Below, one piece after another: positions 6,819 to 16,158 of a stretch of DNA of 64,000 nt. The stretch is taken from contig NZ_JAESVD010000013.1 in assembly GCF_016765635.1 (NCBI RefSeq), positions 1 through 64,000 of the forward strand, written 5' to 3'. A program made the translations under genes and the position numbers. Every line of letters begins with the position of its first letter. Within the stretch, counting starts at the first letter, position 1. Origin of the DNA: Shewanella schlegeliana (GTDB lineage: Bacteria; Pseudomonadota; Gammaproteobacteria; Enterobacterales; Shewanellaceae). The notes beneath the pieces were generated by a model. It ran no database searches and had not been told where the DNA came from. It worked only from the letters and a program-made list of their open reading frames with translations.

Positions 6819-8333
6819 TTAGTTTGTTGCAGCCAGTTCAATAAATGCCGCAGTGTACAATTTAAGATTCAACATAAACTGCTCATAGGTAATAAATTCA
6901 TTTTCAGTGTGGCCAGTATATTCTTTACCGGGCATCGCTGGGCCAAAACTTAGCGCATTAGGAAATAACTTACTGTTTGTTGAGCCGCCAATAGAGACAG
7001 GTTTAGGATCTTTTATCCCAGTGAAGTGACCAAATACCCGCAATAAGGTATCTAAATGCGGCGCTCCTTCCATCACCATAGGTTTACCCCAATAGGTTTC
7101 CAGCGCTAACACTTGAATATTGTGTTGCTGTTGCCATGCATCCATCGCAGCCAAGGTTTCTCTATCCAGTTGCTCAGGCTCTTTACCCTTAGGGCGTCTT
7201 AAGTTGATGGTGATCTCTGCACCTTTACTCCCCATCTTTACGACCGTAGATGCTAGGCTCATTGATCCCATAAAATCATCTTGATAAGCAATATCACCAA
7301 ACTGCTCAGCATAGATCCCGAGCCCTACCATCTGCGCAATAAAAGACTGAGTTAATGATGCCGTCGACTTAGGCCATGATTGGACAGATAACAGATCAGC
7401 TAAATGAGTAACAGCGTTCACACCATCTTCAGGTGTTGAAGAGTGCGCAGACTTTCCATCGGCATAAATGACCAGCTTTTGCCCCTTGGGTTCGAACCGA
7501 TACTGCATCTGCTTATGAGAATTAGCTTTCTTTTTTAGCCTTAAAAGGAGTTGGGGATCCACATTAACCAATGTTGCACTGGCCTGTTGAGGAACTTGGC
7601 TGGCAAAGTATCCCCCTTCAAAATCCAGTAGTTGCGGCAACTTGCTTTGCTCCTCCACTGGCACACTGGGGATAGTAAAACTAATTTGGCTCCAACCTTT
7701 CTCGGCGGTCACTACAGGATACTCGGCATCGATAGTGATATTGAGATCCGCTGGAGTAAATTCTTTAAGAAAATCTCGTAACGGCTGCCAATCTGACTCC
7801 TCTGCCATATAAACCATTAATTCAATGCGCTTATCTAACTGAATGTGATTATCTTTAATTGACTTCATTGCATACATGGCGGTCACGATCGGGCCTTTAT
7901 CGTCTTCAGTACCACGGCCAATAAGCTTTCCAGGCTCTGATTGCCGATCCAATATATAGGGGCTTTGCGCCCACAAGCTTGCATTTGCAGGCTGCACATC
8001 ACCATGGGTTATCACCCCAAGTTTCTCAGGCCCTTGCCCTAAACCTATCAGCACCACATAGCCGTGATCGCTATAGTCTAGCCCAAGCTGTTGACTCAAG
8101 ACTCTAAGCTCTGACTTAAAACCGATAAACTCAGGGTTGGTGTCAGGGGTTTGCCCCTCAATTGCCTGTGTATTAAAACTGACTAATTTAGCGAGTTTGG
8201 TCACCATCTCTTCTGAATAGGTATTAACAGCATAGTTAGCAACGTTTTCAGCTTGAGGGGTTACCGCAAGTACAGCTGAACAATATAGGCTCAAAGCCAT
8301 TACTGGGGCCAATATAAGTGTGTAAGGTTTCAT
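6819..8333 (-). CDS. Exported M20 family dipeptidase
   Basis: A 504-residue zinc peptidase with a Sec signal peptide (residues 1-23, ending SAVLA). Metal ligands of the M20 fold are visible: His110 and Asp112 in THGDVQPA, the bridging Asp in GRGTEDDKGP (about 144-145), the catalytic Glu pair in MAEES (about 178-179) and a C-terminal His in GHTENEF. The lid domain (about residues 200-390) is larger than in simple M20 enzymes and resembles the PepV group. It most likely trims dipeptides in the periplasm. It is transcribed divergently from the M3 peptidase lipoprotein at 8543, suggesting a joint role in extracellular peptide use. The exact substrate is unknown. Confidence 0.87.
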   Translation of the reverse strand: MKPYTLILAPVMALSLYCSAVLAVTPQAENVANYAVNTYSEEMVTKLAKLVSFNTQAIEGQTPDTNPEFIGFKSELRVLSQQLGLDYSDHGYVVLIGLGQGPEKLGVITHGDVQPANASLWAQSPYILDRQSEPGKLIGRGTEDDKGPIVTAMYAMKSIKDNHIQLDKRIELMVYMAEESDWQPLRDFLKEFTPADLNITIDAEYPVVTAEKGWSQISFTIPSVPVEEQSKLPQLLDFEGGYFASQVPQQASATLVNVDPQLLLRLKKKANSHKQMQYRFEPKGQKLVIYADGKSAHSSTPEDGVNAVTHLADLLSVQSWPKSTASLTQSFIAQMVGLGIYAEQFGDIAYQDDFMGSMSLASTVVKMGSKGAEITINLRRPKGKEPEQLDRETLAAMDAWQQQHNIQVLALETYWGKPMVMEGAPHLDTLLRVFGHFTGIKDPKPVSIGGSTNSKLFPNALSFGPAMPGKEYTGHTENEFITYEQFMLNLKLYTAAFIELAATN

Positions 8334-8542
8334 GGTCTTCCATTTGTTATTATCAAGTTAAATCTGCTTGCATGGCATAAAATAAACCAATAAATGGGTA
8401 AAAAATAGCTAATCGCACGCTTTGTTACAAATGATAAGGGTTTTTAATGGATTTAACATCATGAACCATGATATCTAAACAGGTTAACGTTATTGCAATT
8501 AAATTGACGAGAATTAAAACAAGCATAATCGGGGATATAAAT

Positions 8543-10726
8543 ATGAAGGGATTAACCCTCAAACCAATCGTGTCAGCCGTCACTCTAGCATTGGCACTGA
8601 GTGCATGTAGCACTACCAAGATTAACACCGCCGCAGAAACACAAGTCGCACCAAACGTCGTTGCCCAGCAAATCATTGAAAACAACGCTAGCAACCCGTT
8701 CTTCAAATCATACGATACCTACTTTGGTATTCCTGATTTTGCCAAAATCAAACCAGAGCACTACTTGCCCGCGTTCAAGGCTGGCATCGCACAACATAAA
8801 GCTGAAATTCAAGCGATCATCGATAACCCAGCAGCGCCGACTTTCGCTAACACTATCGAAGCGATGGAGTTTTCCGGTGACTTAACCACTAAAGTGGCGA
8901 GTGTGTTTTATAACCTAACTGGTGCAGACACTAACGAGCAGCTTCAAGCGATCTCAAAAGAAGTGGCACCTATGCTCTCGTCTGCTAGTGATGACATCCT
9001 GCTAAACGATGCCCTATTCCAGAAAGTTAAAGCGGTTTATGACCAACGCGATTCACTGTCACTGAATGTCGCTCAGGCAAAACTGCTTGAAGATACCTAT
9101 AAGTCATTTACCCGTGGCGGCGCCAATCTCAGCGATGCCGACAAAACTAAACTGCGCGCATTGAACGAGCAGATCGGCAAGTTGAGCTTAGAGTTTGGTG
9201 ACAACCTTCTGGCCGAAACCAATGCATTTGAATTGGTTATCGACAGTAAAGCTGACTTAGCGGGTCTACCTGAAGGCGTTATCGCCACTGCTGCACAAAC
9301 AGCAGCTAAACGTGGTCATGAGGGGAAATGGGTATTTACCACTTCACGCCCATCGATTACGCCATTTTTAACCTATGCCGATAATCGCGAGCTGCGTGAA
9401 AAGCTCTATAAAGGGTATGTGGAGCGTGGCAATAACGATAACGCCAATGATAACAAGAAGATCTTGGCTAAGATGGCAGCGCTTCGTGCAGAACGTGCAC
9501 AGCTAATGGGTTATATGACTCACGCGCATTTCGTACTCGAAGAGCGCACGGCTAAGACCCCTGAAAACGTCTATGAGCTACTCAATAAAGTATGGCCTGC
9601 AGCACTTGCTCAAGCAGAATCTGAAGTGGCAGACATGCAAGAGCTTATCGACTCAGAAGGCGGAGATTTTAAAGTTGCTGGATGGGACTGGTGGTACTAC
9701 TCAGATAAGATCCGCGTAGCTAAATACAGTTTTAACGAACAGCAAACTCGTCCTTACTTCTCTTTAGAAAACACCCTAAAAGGTGTGTTTTATACGGCGA
9801 ACCGCCTATTTGGCATCACAGTTAAAGAACGTACCGATCTGCCTAAGTACAATGATGAAGTGCGTACATGGGAAGTGTACGACAAAGATGGTGAGCTAAT
9901 GGCTATCTTTATGGGTGACTACTTTGTTCGCGACAGCAAGCGTGGCGGTGCATGGATGAACTCTTATCGTCAACAGTACAACATGGATGGCGTAGACTCT
10001 AAGCCAATCATTGTGAATGTGCTTAACTACCCTCGCCCTGCAGGAGACGAGCCAGCACTGTTGACCTTCGATGAAGCCAGCACCCTATTCCACGAGTTCG
10101 GTCATGCTCTACACGGCATGCTATCAGACGTCGAATATCGTTCTCAAGCAGGTACCTCTGTACCACGTGATTATGTCGAGTTCCCATCACAGGTGATGGA
10201 AAACTGGATGACACAGCCAGAAGTGTTAGCGCAATTTGCTAAACACTACAAAACGGGTGAAGTGATCCCACAGGAGCTAGTGAAAAAAATTCAAGCGGCA
10301 AGCAAGTTCAATCAAGGCTTTGCTACCGTTGAATATATGGCGGCGACTAAGCTGGACTTAGATTGGCACACTGTCACTGACTTCACACCAAAAGATGCGG
10401 CTAAGTTTGAAGCGGATTCGTTAAACAAGATGGGACTTATCTCTGAGATCGCCCCTCGCTATCGCAGTACCTACTTCTCGCACATCTTCTCTGGTGGTTA
10501 CTCTGCAGGTTACTACAGCTATATTTGGTCTGATATCCTAGGCGCAGATGCTTTTGAAGCCTTTAAGGAAAATGGCATTTTCGATAAAGCCACAGCTGAT
10601 GCATTTAGAGATAACATTCTTTCTCAAGGCGGCAGTGAAGATCCAATGCAACTTTACAAGCAGTTCCGTGGTAAAGAAGCGGGGATTAATCCACTACTAC
10701 GCAGCCGTGGTTTATTAGCTAAGTAA
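8543..10726 (+). CDS. dcp: M3 family peptidyl-dipeptidase, lipoprotein form
   Basis: A zinc metallopeptidase of 727 residues that releases C-terminal dipeptides. The active-site HEFGHALHG lies near residue 520, with the downstream Glu of the M3 family in the FATVEYMAA region. The reading frame is open from 8468, but the ATG at 8543 is preferred: it has GGGG upstream and gives a clean lipoprotein signal with lipobox LSAC (Cys near residue 22), which a start 25 codons upstream would spoil. Dcp of E. coli is not a lipoprotein, so here the enzyme is probably anchored in the envelope. A strong terminator follows at 10744. Confidence 0.9.
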   Translation: MKGLTLKPIVSAVTLALALSACSTTKINTAAETQVAPNVVAQQIIENNASNPFFKSYDTYFGIPDFAKIKPEHYLPAFKAGIAQHKAEIQAIIDNPAAPTFANTIEAMEFSGDLTTKVASVFYNLTGADTNEQLQAISKEVAPMLSSASDDILLNDALFQKVKAVYDQRDSLSLNVAQAKLLEDTYKSFTRGGANLSDADKTKLRALNEQIGKLSLEFGDNLLAETNAFELVIDSKADLAGLPEGVIATAAQTAAKRGHEGKWVFTTSRPSITPFLTYADNRELREKLYKGYVERGNNDNANDNKKILAKMAALRAERAQLMGYMTHAHFVLEERTAKTPENVYELLNKVWPAALAQAESEVADMQELIDSEGGDFKVAGWDWWYYSDKIRVAKYSFNEQQTRPYFSLENTLKGVFYTANRLFGITVKERTDLPKYNDEVRTWEVYDKDGELMAIFMGDYFVRDSKRGGAWMNSYRQQYNMDGVDSKPIIVNVLNYPRPAGDEPALLTFDEASTLFHEFGHALHGMLSDVEYRSQAGTSVPRDYVEFPSQVMENWMTQPEVLAQFAKHYKTGEVIPQELVKKIQAASKFNQGFATVEYMAATKLDLDWHTVTDFTPKDAAKFEADSLNKMGLISEIAPRYRSTYFSHIFSGGYSAGYYSYIWSDILGADAFEAFKENGIFDKATADAFRDNILSQGGSEDPMQLYKQFRGKEAGINPLLRSRGLLAK

Positions 10727-10743
10727 ACTCAAACCTTAAAACT

Positions 10744-10772
10744 AAAAAAGGCTCCCATTCGGAGCCTTTTTT
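10744..10772. terminator. Bidirectional terminator between dcp and a small membrane protein gene
   Basis: AAAAAAGGCTCC and GGAGCCTTTTTT form a stem with a 5-base loop and T-runs on both strands, serving dcp on plus and the gene ending at 10785 on minus. Confidence 0.9.
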
Positions 10773-10784
10773 CTACACTAGTGC

Positions 10785-10967
10785 CTAACTAACAGCAAAT
10801 AGCCATTGATACAGCCAGCGTGCGCCATAGAAGCCAACAGCGAGGCCCGCGACAACGGCAATAACCACGGCAAAGGACTTTAACCTCTTGCGATTAAGCT
10901 CAGAGAGCATAGCTTGAAGATCTGGTTCGCCAAGCGGTTCCTGCGAGGTTAACTTATCGGGTTCCAT
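10785..10967 (-). CDS. Small single-pass membrane protein, unknown function
   Basis: 60 residues: a polar, acidic N-terminus (about 1-30) followed by one strongly hydrophobic helix (about 32-56), then a very short tail. The positive cluster NRKRLK just before the helix suggests an inner-membrane protein with its N-terminus in the cytoplasm. It shares the bidirectional terminator with dcp. No family recognised; real because of the clean membrane-protein composition and the terminator position. Confidence 0.6.
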   Translation of the reverse strand: MEPDKLTSQEPLGEPDLQAMLSELNRKRLKSFAVVIAVVAGLAVGFYGARWLYQWLFAVS

Positions 10968-11059
10968 CTTTTATTGACTCCATGTCGATTCATTAGCGTA
11001 AGTTTAAACCATCTCAAACAAAGTCTAGCTATTAGAATGTTTCACATAACGGCTGACAA

Positions 11060-11446
11060 CTAACCTTGATTGATAGCAATCAACTTTTCGATGAACGCCT
11101 TAAGTCCTTCACTCGTATCGAAACTAAAAGCCAGACCATAATGAATACCATTAACACTCTTTTGTACACGCTTAGGAAATCGGGTCATCTCAGAGTAATG
11201 GCAATACTGAGCTTTAGCATTCACACCATCAATCGCCTCTAGGTCGGCTTTAAACACCTCATAGGCGGGACGGATCACCAATTGTGCCTGTTTCCCATCT
11301 AGATACAGATAAAATGGCTCCTTTAGCTTAGGTAGCATATATTCGGTAACTTTCTTTATCGAAAAGTTGGTTCTGCACTCAAGTTCATTGAGTAGCGATA
11401 CAATCTGATTATGCTCAATAGCCAAAATTATGCCTGTTAACTTCAA
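11060..11446 (-). CDS. Hypothetical protein
   Basis: 128 residues, soluble, with no signal peptide and no domain I recognise. The only in-frame starts near the beginning are TTG codons (11446, and another seven codons in), and neither has a strong ribosome binding site, so the N-terminus is uncertain. The sequence has a normal globular composition with two cysteines. It stands alone between a small membrane protein gene and the divergent methyltransferase gene. Probably a lineage-specific gene; function not inferred. Confidence 0.55.
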   Translation of the reverse strand: MKLTGIILAIEHNQIVSLLNELECRTNFSIKKVTEYMLPKLKEPFYLYLDGKQAQLVIRPAYEVFKADLEAIDGVNAKAQYCHYSEMTRFPKRVQKSVNGIHYGLAFSFDTSEGLKAFIEKLIAINQG

Positions 11447-11614
11447 AATTGAACTTAGATACTAACCGTTTTTAGCTGCGGTGCCTAAGACTAATTCTTT
11501 ATTGTTCAACATGATATACAGAGGCTCGCATTCGTTCTATCACTCATTGACTGTTGAATTTGTCCCCTAGACAAGGTAAAACCAATAGTATCAATTCAGA
11601 CAAAAGACGTTATC

Positions 11615-12217
11615 GTGGATCCACTTCCCTACTCGCAATCTTGTGAAAATAATAAAACTGCCATTGCTGCCGTATTAGCGCATAGCTTTAGCGAGGCGAA
11701 ACATGTACTAGAGATAGGTAGCGGCACAGGTCAACATGCAATCTATTTTGCCGAGCAGCTACCTCAAGCGGTTTGGCAGACCAGTGATCAAGCCTGTTAC
11801 CACCAAGGGATCAATGCCAGATTAATTCAATACCCTAGTGATAATTTACGCAGCCCGATTGAACTGGATGTGTTGCAGCCTTGGCCGATAACCCAGCTTG
11901 AGCCTATCGACGCTATCTTTAGCGCCAACACGTTACACATCATGTCCAAAACGATGGTCGAAGCTTTTTTTGAAGGAATTGGAAGGCACTTAATGCCTAA
12001 TGGTCAGTTTTGCGTTTACGGTCCGTTTAACTATCACGGCGACTATACCAGTGACAGTAATCGTCAGTTCGATAAGTGGCTACTGCAGCAAAATCCGCAA
12101 AGTGCGATTCGAGATATTGAGTGGATAATGCAGCTCGCAGCGGCGCAAGGCCTGGAGCTCGTTGCCGATCACACCATGCCTGCCAATAACCGTTTGCTGC
12201 ATTTTAAAAGGATTTAA
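11615..12217 (+). CDS. DUF938 family SAM-dependent methyltransferase
   Basis: 200 residues starting with GTG. The opening PYSQSCENNKTAI and the SAM-binding VLEIGSGTGQHAIYFA (about residues 31-46) define the DUF938 group, with the later motif FSANTLHIM acting as the fourth methyltransferase motif. YGPFNYHGDYTSDSN is another family signature. The methyl acceptor is unknown. The gene is single and convergent with yjjG. Confidence 0.87.
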   Translation: MDPLPYSQSCENNKTAIAAVLAHSFSEAKHVLEIGSGTGQHAIYFAEQLPQAVWQTSDQACYHQGINARLIQYPSDNLRSPIELDVLQPWPITQLEPIDAIFSANTLHIMSKTMVEAFFEGIGRHLMPNGQFCVYGPFNYHGDYTSDSNRQFDKWLLQQNPQSAIRDIEWIMQLAAAQGLELVADHTMPANNRLLHFKRI

Positions 12218-12249
12218 GCCTTGCCTGAGACCTTAGCTTGAACCTTAGC

Positions 12250-12936
12250 TTAGGCCGACATCTTTGTAGTGAGCAGCGCTCGAAGTTCACAAAGTGAACT
12301 CACCTGATAGTGAGGGTCGATATCTTGCGGCTTTTCTGCACCATGGCTGTTAAGCCAACAGGTATGGATACCAGCGTTTAGTCCACCCAAAATATCTGAA
12401 TGTGGGTTATCACCCACCATAAGCACTGACTCTTTGTCAGGGTGACCCATCATATCAAAGGCATGATTAAAGATCCCGATATCTGGCTTTGCGACACCGA
12501 CCTCTTCTGAGATCACTAACGGCGAAAAACGGTTAGCTAAACCTACCTTTTCTAACCGAACCGTTTGTAACTGAGTAAAGCCGTTGGTGATGATCCCCAT
12601 GTTCACTCGCCCAGTAAGGCTATCTATCAACTCCTGTGCGCCAGGAAGTAGCTGGCAGATCTCAGCCATCGCGTTCAGAAAGTCGCTATTTAGTTTCTGA
12701 GTTGAAACCGCTAGTTTCTCGGCCCAGGATTCGAAACGAATATTTTGCAGCTCACTGGCTGTCAGCTTTCCATCTTGATAATCAACCCAAAGTGGCTGAT
12801 TGACCTTTTGGTAGTGGAGGAAGTCTTGACGGGTAAAGTCCACATCAAAACGGGAAAACATCAGCTGTAAGCCTTGATAAGCATCGAAGTGAAACAAGGT
12901 CTCATCAGCGTCAAAAAGTACCCATTTATACTGCAT
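12250..12936 (-). CDS. yjjG: HAD-family pyrimidine 5'-nucleotidase YjjG
   Basis: 228 residues. HAD motif I is DADETL (residues 9-14), motif II ITNG (about 118-121), the Lys of motif III is in VAKPDIGIF, and motif IV is GDNPHSD. YjjG dephosphorylates nucleoside monophosphates, with a house-cleaning preference for non-canonical pyrimidines. Length and the cap region agree with the E. coli enzyme. Monocistronic. Confidence 0.88.
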   Translation of the reverse strand: MQYKWVLFDADETLFHFDAYQGLQLMFSRFDVDFTRQDFLHYQKVNQPLWVDYQDGKLTASELQNIRFESWAEKLAVSTQKLNSDFLNAMAEICQLLPGAQELIDSLTGRVNMGIITNGFTQLQTVRLEKVGLANRFSPLVISEEVGVAKPDIGIFNHAFDMMGHPDKESVLMVGDNPHSDILGGLNAGIHTCWLNSHGAEKPQDIDPHYQVSSLCELRALLTTKMSA

Positions 12937-13087
12937 ATCAATCCTAATTAAATGAATACAGCCTTTGCTGCTAGATAAAAGTTCGGCAAGGTTATCTCAG
13001 TTAGGATCTTTTTGTCCAAGTGCTAAGAGCAATTTCCAAGAAATAATAACGATTAATTCAATCTACATCCGATTTAGCCCTAAAAGT

Positions 13088-13126
13088 AAACCCCTCTATG
13101 AAGCAAAATAACTCATAGAGGGGTTT
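13088..13126 (-). terminator. Terminator of the acyl-CoA dehydrogenase gene
   Basis: AAACCCCTCTATGA (13088-13101) is perfectly repeated in inverse at 13113-13126, giving a 14-bp stem 53 bases past the stop at 13180. The T-run is short, so the strength is uncertain. Confidence 0.6.
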
Positions 13127-13179
13127 GATTGAGCAGCGGCTTAATCTATCAAAGCCTAAAATCCTGAACTTCTCAGGTC

Positions 13180-14970
13180 TTAGAAAGCCTTGTCGTCAAA
13201 TGCAGCGATATCTTCACTCGCAGCCTGAACCTGTTTACGCAGGCTGCGGGTCTGCACCGCCCAATAGCGCATATAGAACTGCGCGGTGCTGAGCTTATTT
13301 TGATAAAACTCCGCGTCATCTGTGCCATCACTCAATGTTGCTAAGGACTTTTCGGCGATACGAGCCCAGATCCACGCCAACGCCGTAATGCCGAATATTT
13401 GCATATATGCCATAGACGCAGCGCCAATAATGTCAGGGTTCTTAGCGGCATTTTCCGCTATATAACCCGTGGCCTTCTCAAGATCCCCTGCCGCATCCAT
13501 CAGTCCAACGAGATAGGGTTTCATCGCCTCATTGGTCATATTGCGCTCAATAAGCTGTTTAACTTGTCCGGACCATGCCTGCAGGGTCTGGGCTTTATCG
13601 GACAGTATTTTTCGGCCAACCAAGTCGAGTGCCTGCACACCATTGGTACCTTCGTAGATCATCGCGATACGACTATCACGCACAAACTGCTCCATGCCCC
13701 ACTCATGAATATAGCCATGACCACCAAATACTTGCTGAGCATCGACACAGGCCTTAAAGCCTTGGTCAGTGACAAAACCTTTCACTATCGGCGTAAATAA
13801 CGCTGCCATTTTAGATGCCGCTTTCGCTTGCTCTGGATCGCAGTGCCTTTCGGCTTCATCTAACCACAGAGCCTGCTGCCCCATGAGTGCGCGTGTGCCC
13901 TCGTTAAAGGCTTTTTGCGACAGTAACATGCGACGCACATCGCCATGCACTAAAATAGGATCGGCAGCCAGCTCTACCTGTTTAGCGCCGCTTAACGCGC
14001 GGCCTTGGATACGATCTTTAGCGTAGGCTAAGGCATTTTGATAAGCAATTTCAGAGACACCGAGTCCTTGAACGCCAACACCGAGCCTTGCCTGATTCAT
14101 CATGGTGAACATGGCGCGTACCCCCTGATGAGGCTCCCCCACCAACTCGCCAAGCGCGCCATCAAAGTTCATCACACAAGTCGAGTTACCGTGGATCCCC
14201 ATCTTGTGCTCTAGGCTCGCTGCATACAACGCGTTTGCCTCACCAAGCGTACCGTCATCATTAACTAACACTTTAGGCACTGCAAACAGTGAGATCCCCT
14301 TCACCCCATCTGGTGCATCGGGAAGCCTCGCTAATACCAAGTGAACAATATTGTCGGTTAAGTCATGATCGCCAGAGGAGATAAAGATCTTTTCGCCAGT
14401 AATGGCGAACGAGCCCTCGCCAGCAGGCACGGCTTTGGTGCGCAGCAGTGCTAAGTCTGTTCCAGCGTGGGATTCAGTTAAATTCATGGTGCCGGTCCAT
14501 TCACCACTAACTAACTTTTCAAGATACTTGGCCTTTAACTTATCGCTGCCATGGGCATGAATAGCGGCGTAGGCACCGTGGGTTAACCCTGGGTACATGG
14601 CAAAAGCCATATTGGTTGCAGTTTTCATCTCGGTGGCAAACACACCAACCACTTCAGGTAAGCCCTGTCCACCAAATTCGGGATCACAGGTTAGGGTTGC
14701 CCAGCCGTTATCCACATACTGCTGATAGGCATCGATAAAGCCTTTAGGCGTGATCACTTTCCCCTCTTGTAAACGACAGCCTTCTACATCACCACTGCCA
14801 TTAAGCGGCAGCATAATATCAGTAGTGAAATCTGCAACGCCTTGCAGTACTGCATCAATCAACTCAGGATCAAATTCATCGAAACCAGTTAGGTTATCTT
14901 GCTGATAAATATTCAGTAGTTCACCTAAAACAAACTGATAATCACGGATAGGCGCTTGATAGATTGGCAT
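13180..14970 (-). CDS. Acyl-CoA dehydrogenase with C-terminal extension
   Basis: 596 residues, longer than the usual 380 because of an N-terminal helical region and a C-terminal extension typical of the DmdC/FadE-related group. FAD and substrate motifs are visible: MNLTESHAGTDLA (about 160-172), EKIFISSGDHD, and the YEGTNGVQALDLVGRK segment near residue 440 that carries the family's catalytic base region. It oxidises acyl-CoA to the 2-enoyl form in beta-oxidation, passing electrons to ETF. Chain-length preference is unknown. A perfect inverted repeat at 15011-15028, 41 bases before the start, is a likely operator. Confidence 0.88.
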   Translation of the reverse strand: MPIYQAPIRDYQFVLGELLNIYQQDNLTGFDEFDPELIDAVLQGVADFTTDIMLPLNGSGDVEGCRLQEGKVITPKGFIDAYQQYVDNGWATLTCDPEFGGQGLPEVVGVFATEMKTATNMAFAMYPGLTHGAYAAIHAHGSDKLKAKYLEKLVSGEWTGTMNLTESHAGTDLALLRTKAVPAGEGSFAITGEKIFISSGDHDLTDNIVHLVLARLPDAPDGVKGISLFAVPKVLVNDDGTLGEANALYAASLEHKMGIHGNSTCVMNFDGALGELVGEPHQGVRAMFTMMNQARLGVGVQGLGVSEIAYQNALAYAKDRIQGRALSGAKQVELAADPILVHGDVRRMLLSQKAFNEGTRALMGQQALWLDEAERHCDPEQAKAASKMAALFTPIVKGFVTDQGFKACVDAQQVFGGHGYIHEWGMEQFVRDSRIAMIYEGTNGVQALDLVGRKILSDKAQTLQAWSGQVKQLIERNMTNEAMKPYLVGLMDAAGDLEKATGYIAENAAKNPDIIGAASMAYMQIFGITALAWIWARIAEKSLATLSDGTDDAEFYQNKLSTAQFYMRYWAVQTRSLRKQVQAASEDIAAFDDKAF

Positions 14971-15010
14971 AATGTCGTCCCTTTCAATTTCTTATTAATC
15001 GTTATAAGTA

Positions 15011-15028
15011 TGGTCAGTGCTCTGACCA
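15011..15028. promoter_or_regulatory. Palindromic operator candidate upstream of the acyl-CoA dehydrogenase
   Basis: TGGTCAG-TGCT-CTGACCA, a perfect 7-4-7 inverted repeat in the divergent promoter region between the dehydrogenase and yeaD. The TGGTC half-site recalls FadR-type fatty-acid regulators, but the spacing differs from the E. coli consensus, so the protein is not assigned. Confidence 0.4.
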
Positions 15029-15188
15029 CCATAACCAAGTTTGAGTAAAAACTCAGCAACATTCTCACTTTGTTTGCACAAGAGAACAGCATTACCATAA
15101 ATAGAGGCAAAAGAAGGCTTATCTCCTTGTTGAAAACGGGTTAAGCTAATTCAATTATTCGTGCTAACGCTATGAAAGGACAACTCCA

Positions 15189-16037
15189 ATGGGTTCCGTC
15201 ACCACTAACAAACATGCTAACGGTCTAGAGTATGTCGAAGTGAACACCGATTTGTGTAAAGCGAGGATCTTTATGCAGGGTGCCCAAATCGACTACTTCG
15301 AACCAGTGGGTAAAAAGCCACTATTATGGGTCTCCAGTGCCGATGATTATCAGCCTGGAAATGGTATCCGTGGCGGCATACCAGTGTGCTGGCCTTGGTT
15401 TGGCATGAATGACAATCCCGATTTCCCACAACATGGTTTTGCCCGTACCCGAATTTGGTCACTCGAATCGGTCAAGATATGCGATCAGCAGGTGGATCTT
15501 AAGTTCACCCTTAAACTGACCGAAGAAGATAGGCTCTATTGGCCCCACGATACTGCAGTAGAATTGCTATTTAGCTTGAGCGATGCCTTATCTGTCAGCC
15601 TTGTAAATACCAATAATGGCGATTATGACGTCAGCCTGACTCAGGCGCTACATAGCTATTTCCCCATCAGTGATATTCACCAACTAAAGGCAACGGGCTT
15701 TAGCGGCGCCAAGTATATCGAGTTTGCTAAAGGTCCTTTCTCTCAAGAGGGAGATAGCGTCGACTTTACCCGTGAGACTGACCGGGTCTATACCGATTTG
15801 GGCGAATGCCAAGAGCTGCATACTCCCGATGGTGTGATTGAAGTGCGCCGGGAGAACAGCCAAAGCGCGGTGCTTTGGAATCCTTGGATTGATAAGTCGG
15901 AGCGATTATCGCGTTTCAATAGTGATGACTACCTCACCATGGTCTGCCTAGAGGCGGCAAACGTACTAGAGGATAAGCTTACCTTAGCACCTAACGAAAG
16001 CCATACACTCACGACCCATATTCGCTGGAAAGAGTGA
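15189..16037 (+). CDS. yeaD: D-hexose-6-phosphate mutarotase (YeaD family)
   Basis: 282 residues of galactose-mutarotase fold. GGIPVCWPWFG (about residues 62-72), HGFARTRIW (about 82-90) with its catalytic His, and the late ALHSYFP motif mark the glucose-6-phosphate 1-epimerase group, which interconverts the alpha and beta anomers of hexose-6-phosphates. A good AAAGGA site sits before the ATG. Single gene, divergent from the acyl-CoA dehydrogenase, with a terminator-like hairpin after it. Confidence 0.88.
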   Translation: MGSVTTNKHANGLEYVEVNTDLCKARIFMQGAQIDYFEPVGKKPLLWVSSADDYQPGNGIRGGIPVCWPWFGMNDNPDFPQHGFARTRIWSLESVKICDQQVDLKFTLKLTEEDRLYWPHDTAVELLFSLSDALSVSLVNTNNGDYDVSLTQALHSYFPISDIHQLKATGFSGAKYIEFAKGPFSQEGDSVDFTRETDRVYTDLGECQELHTPDGVIEVRRENSQSAVLWNPWIDKSERLSRFNSDDYLTMVCLEAANVLEDKLTLAPNESHTLTTHIRWKE

Positions 16038-16046
16038 CTTTGCAGC

Positions 16047-16078
16047 AGGTGAGACTAAGTTTAAGGCTCACCTTTTAT
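16047..16078 (+). terminator. Terminator of yeaD
   Basis: AGGTGAG (16047-16053) pairs with CTCACCT (16067-16073), followed by TTTATT, ten bases past the stop. Confidence 0.6.
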
Positions 16079-16158
16079 TGTTTAAATTCAGCTGCAGTGA
16101 GAATCTAATAAGATCGTCGCTGCAGTCGAATTCAACAATTCTAATCTCAGCTCTTCGG

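Noticed and set aside
8468..8542. N-terminal extension of Dcp
   Set aside because: The extension has no ribosome binding site and would put 25 polar or mixed residues ahead of a clear lipoprotein signal.
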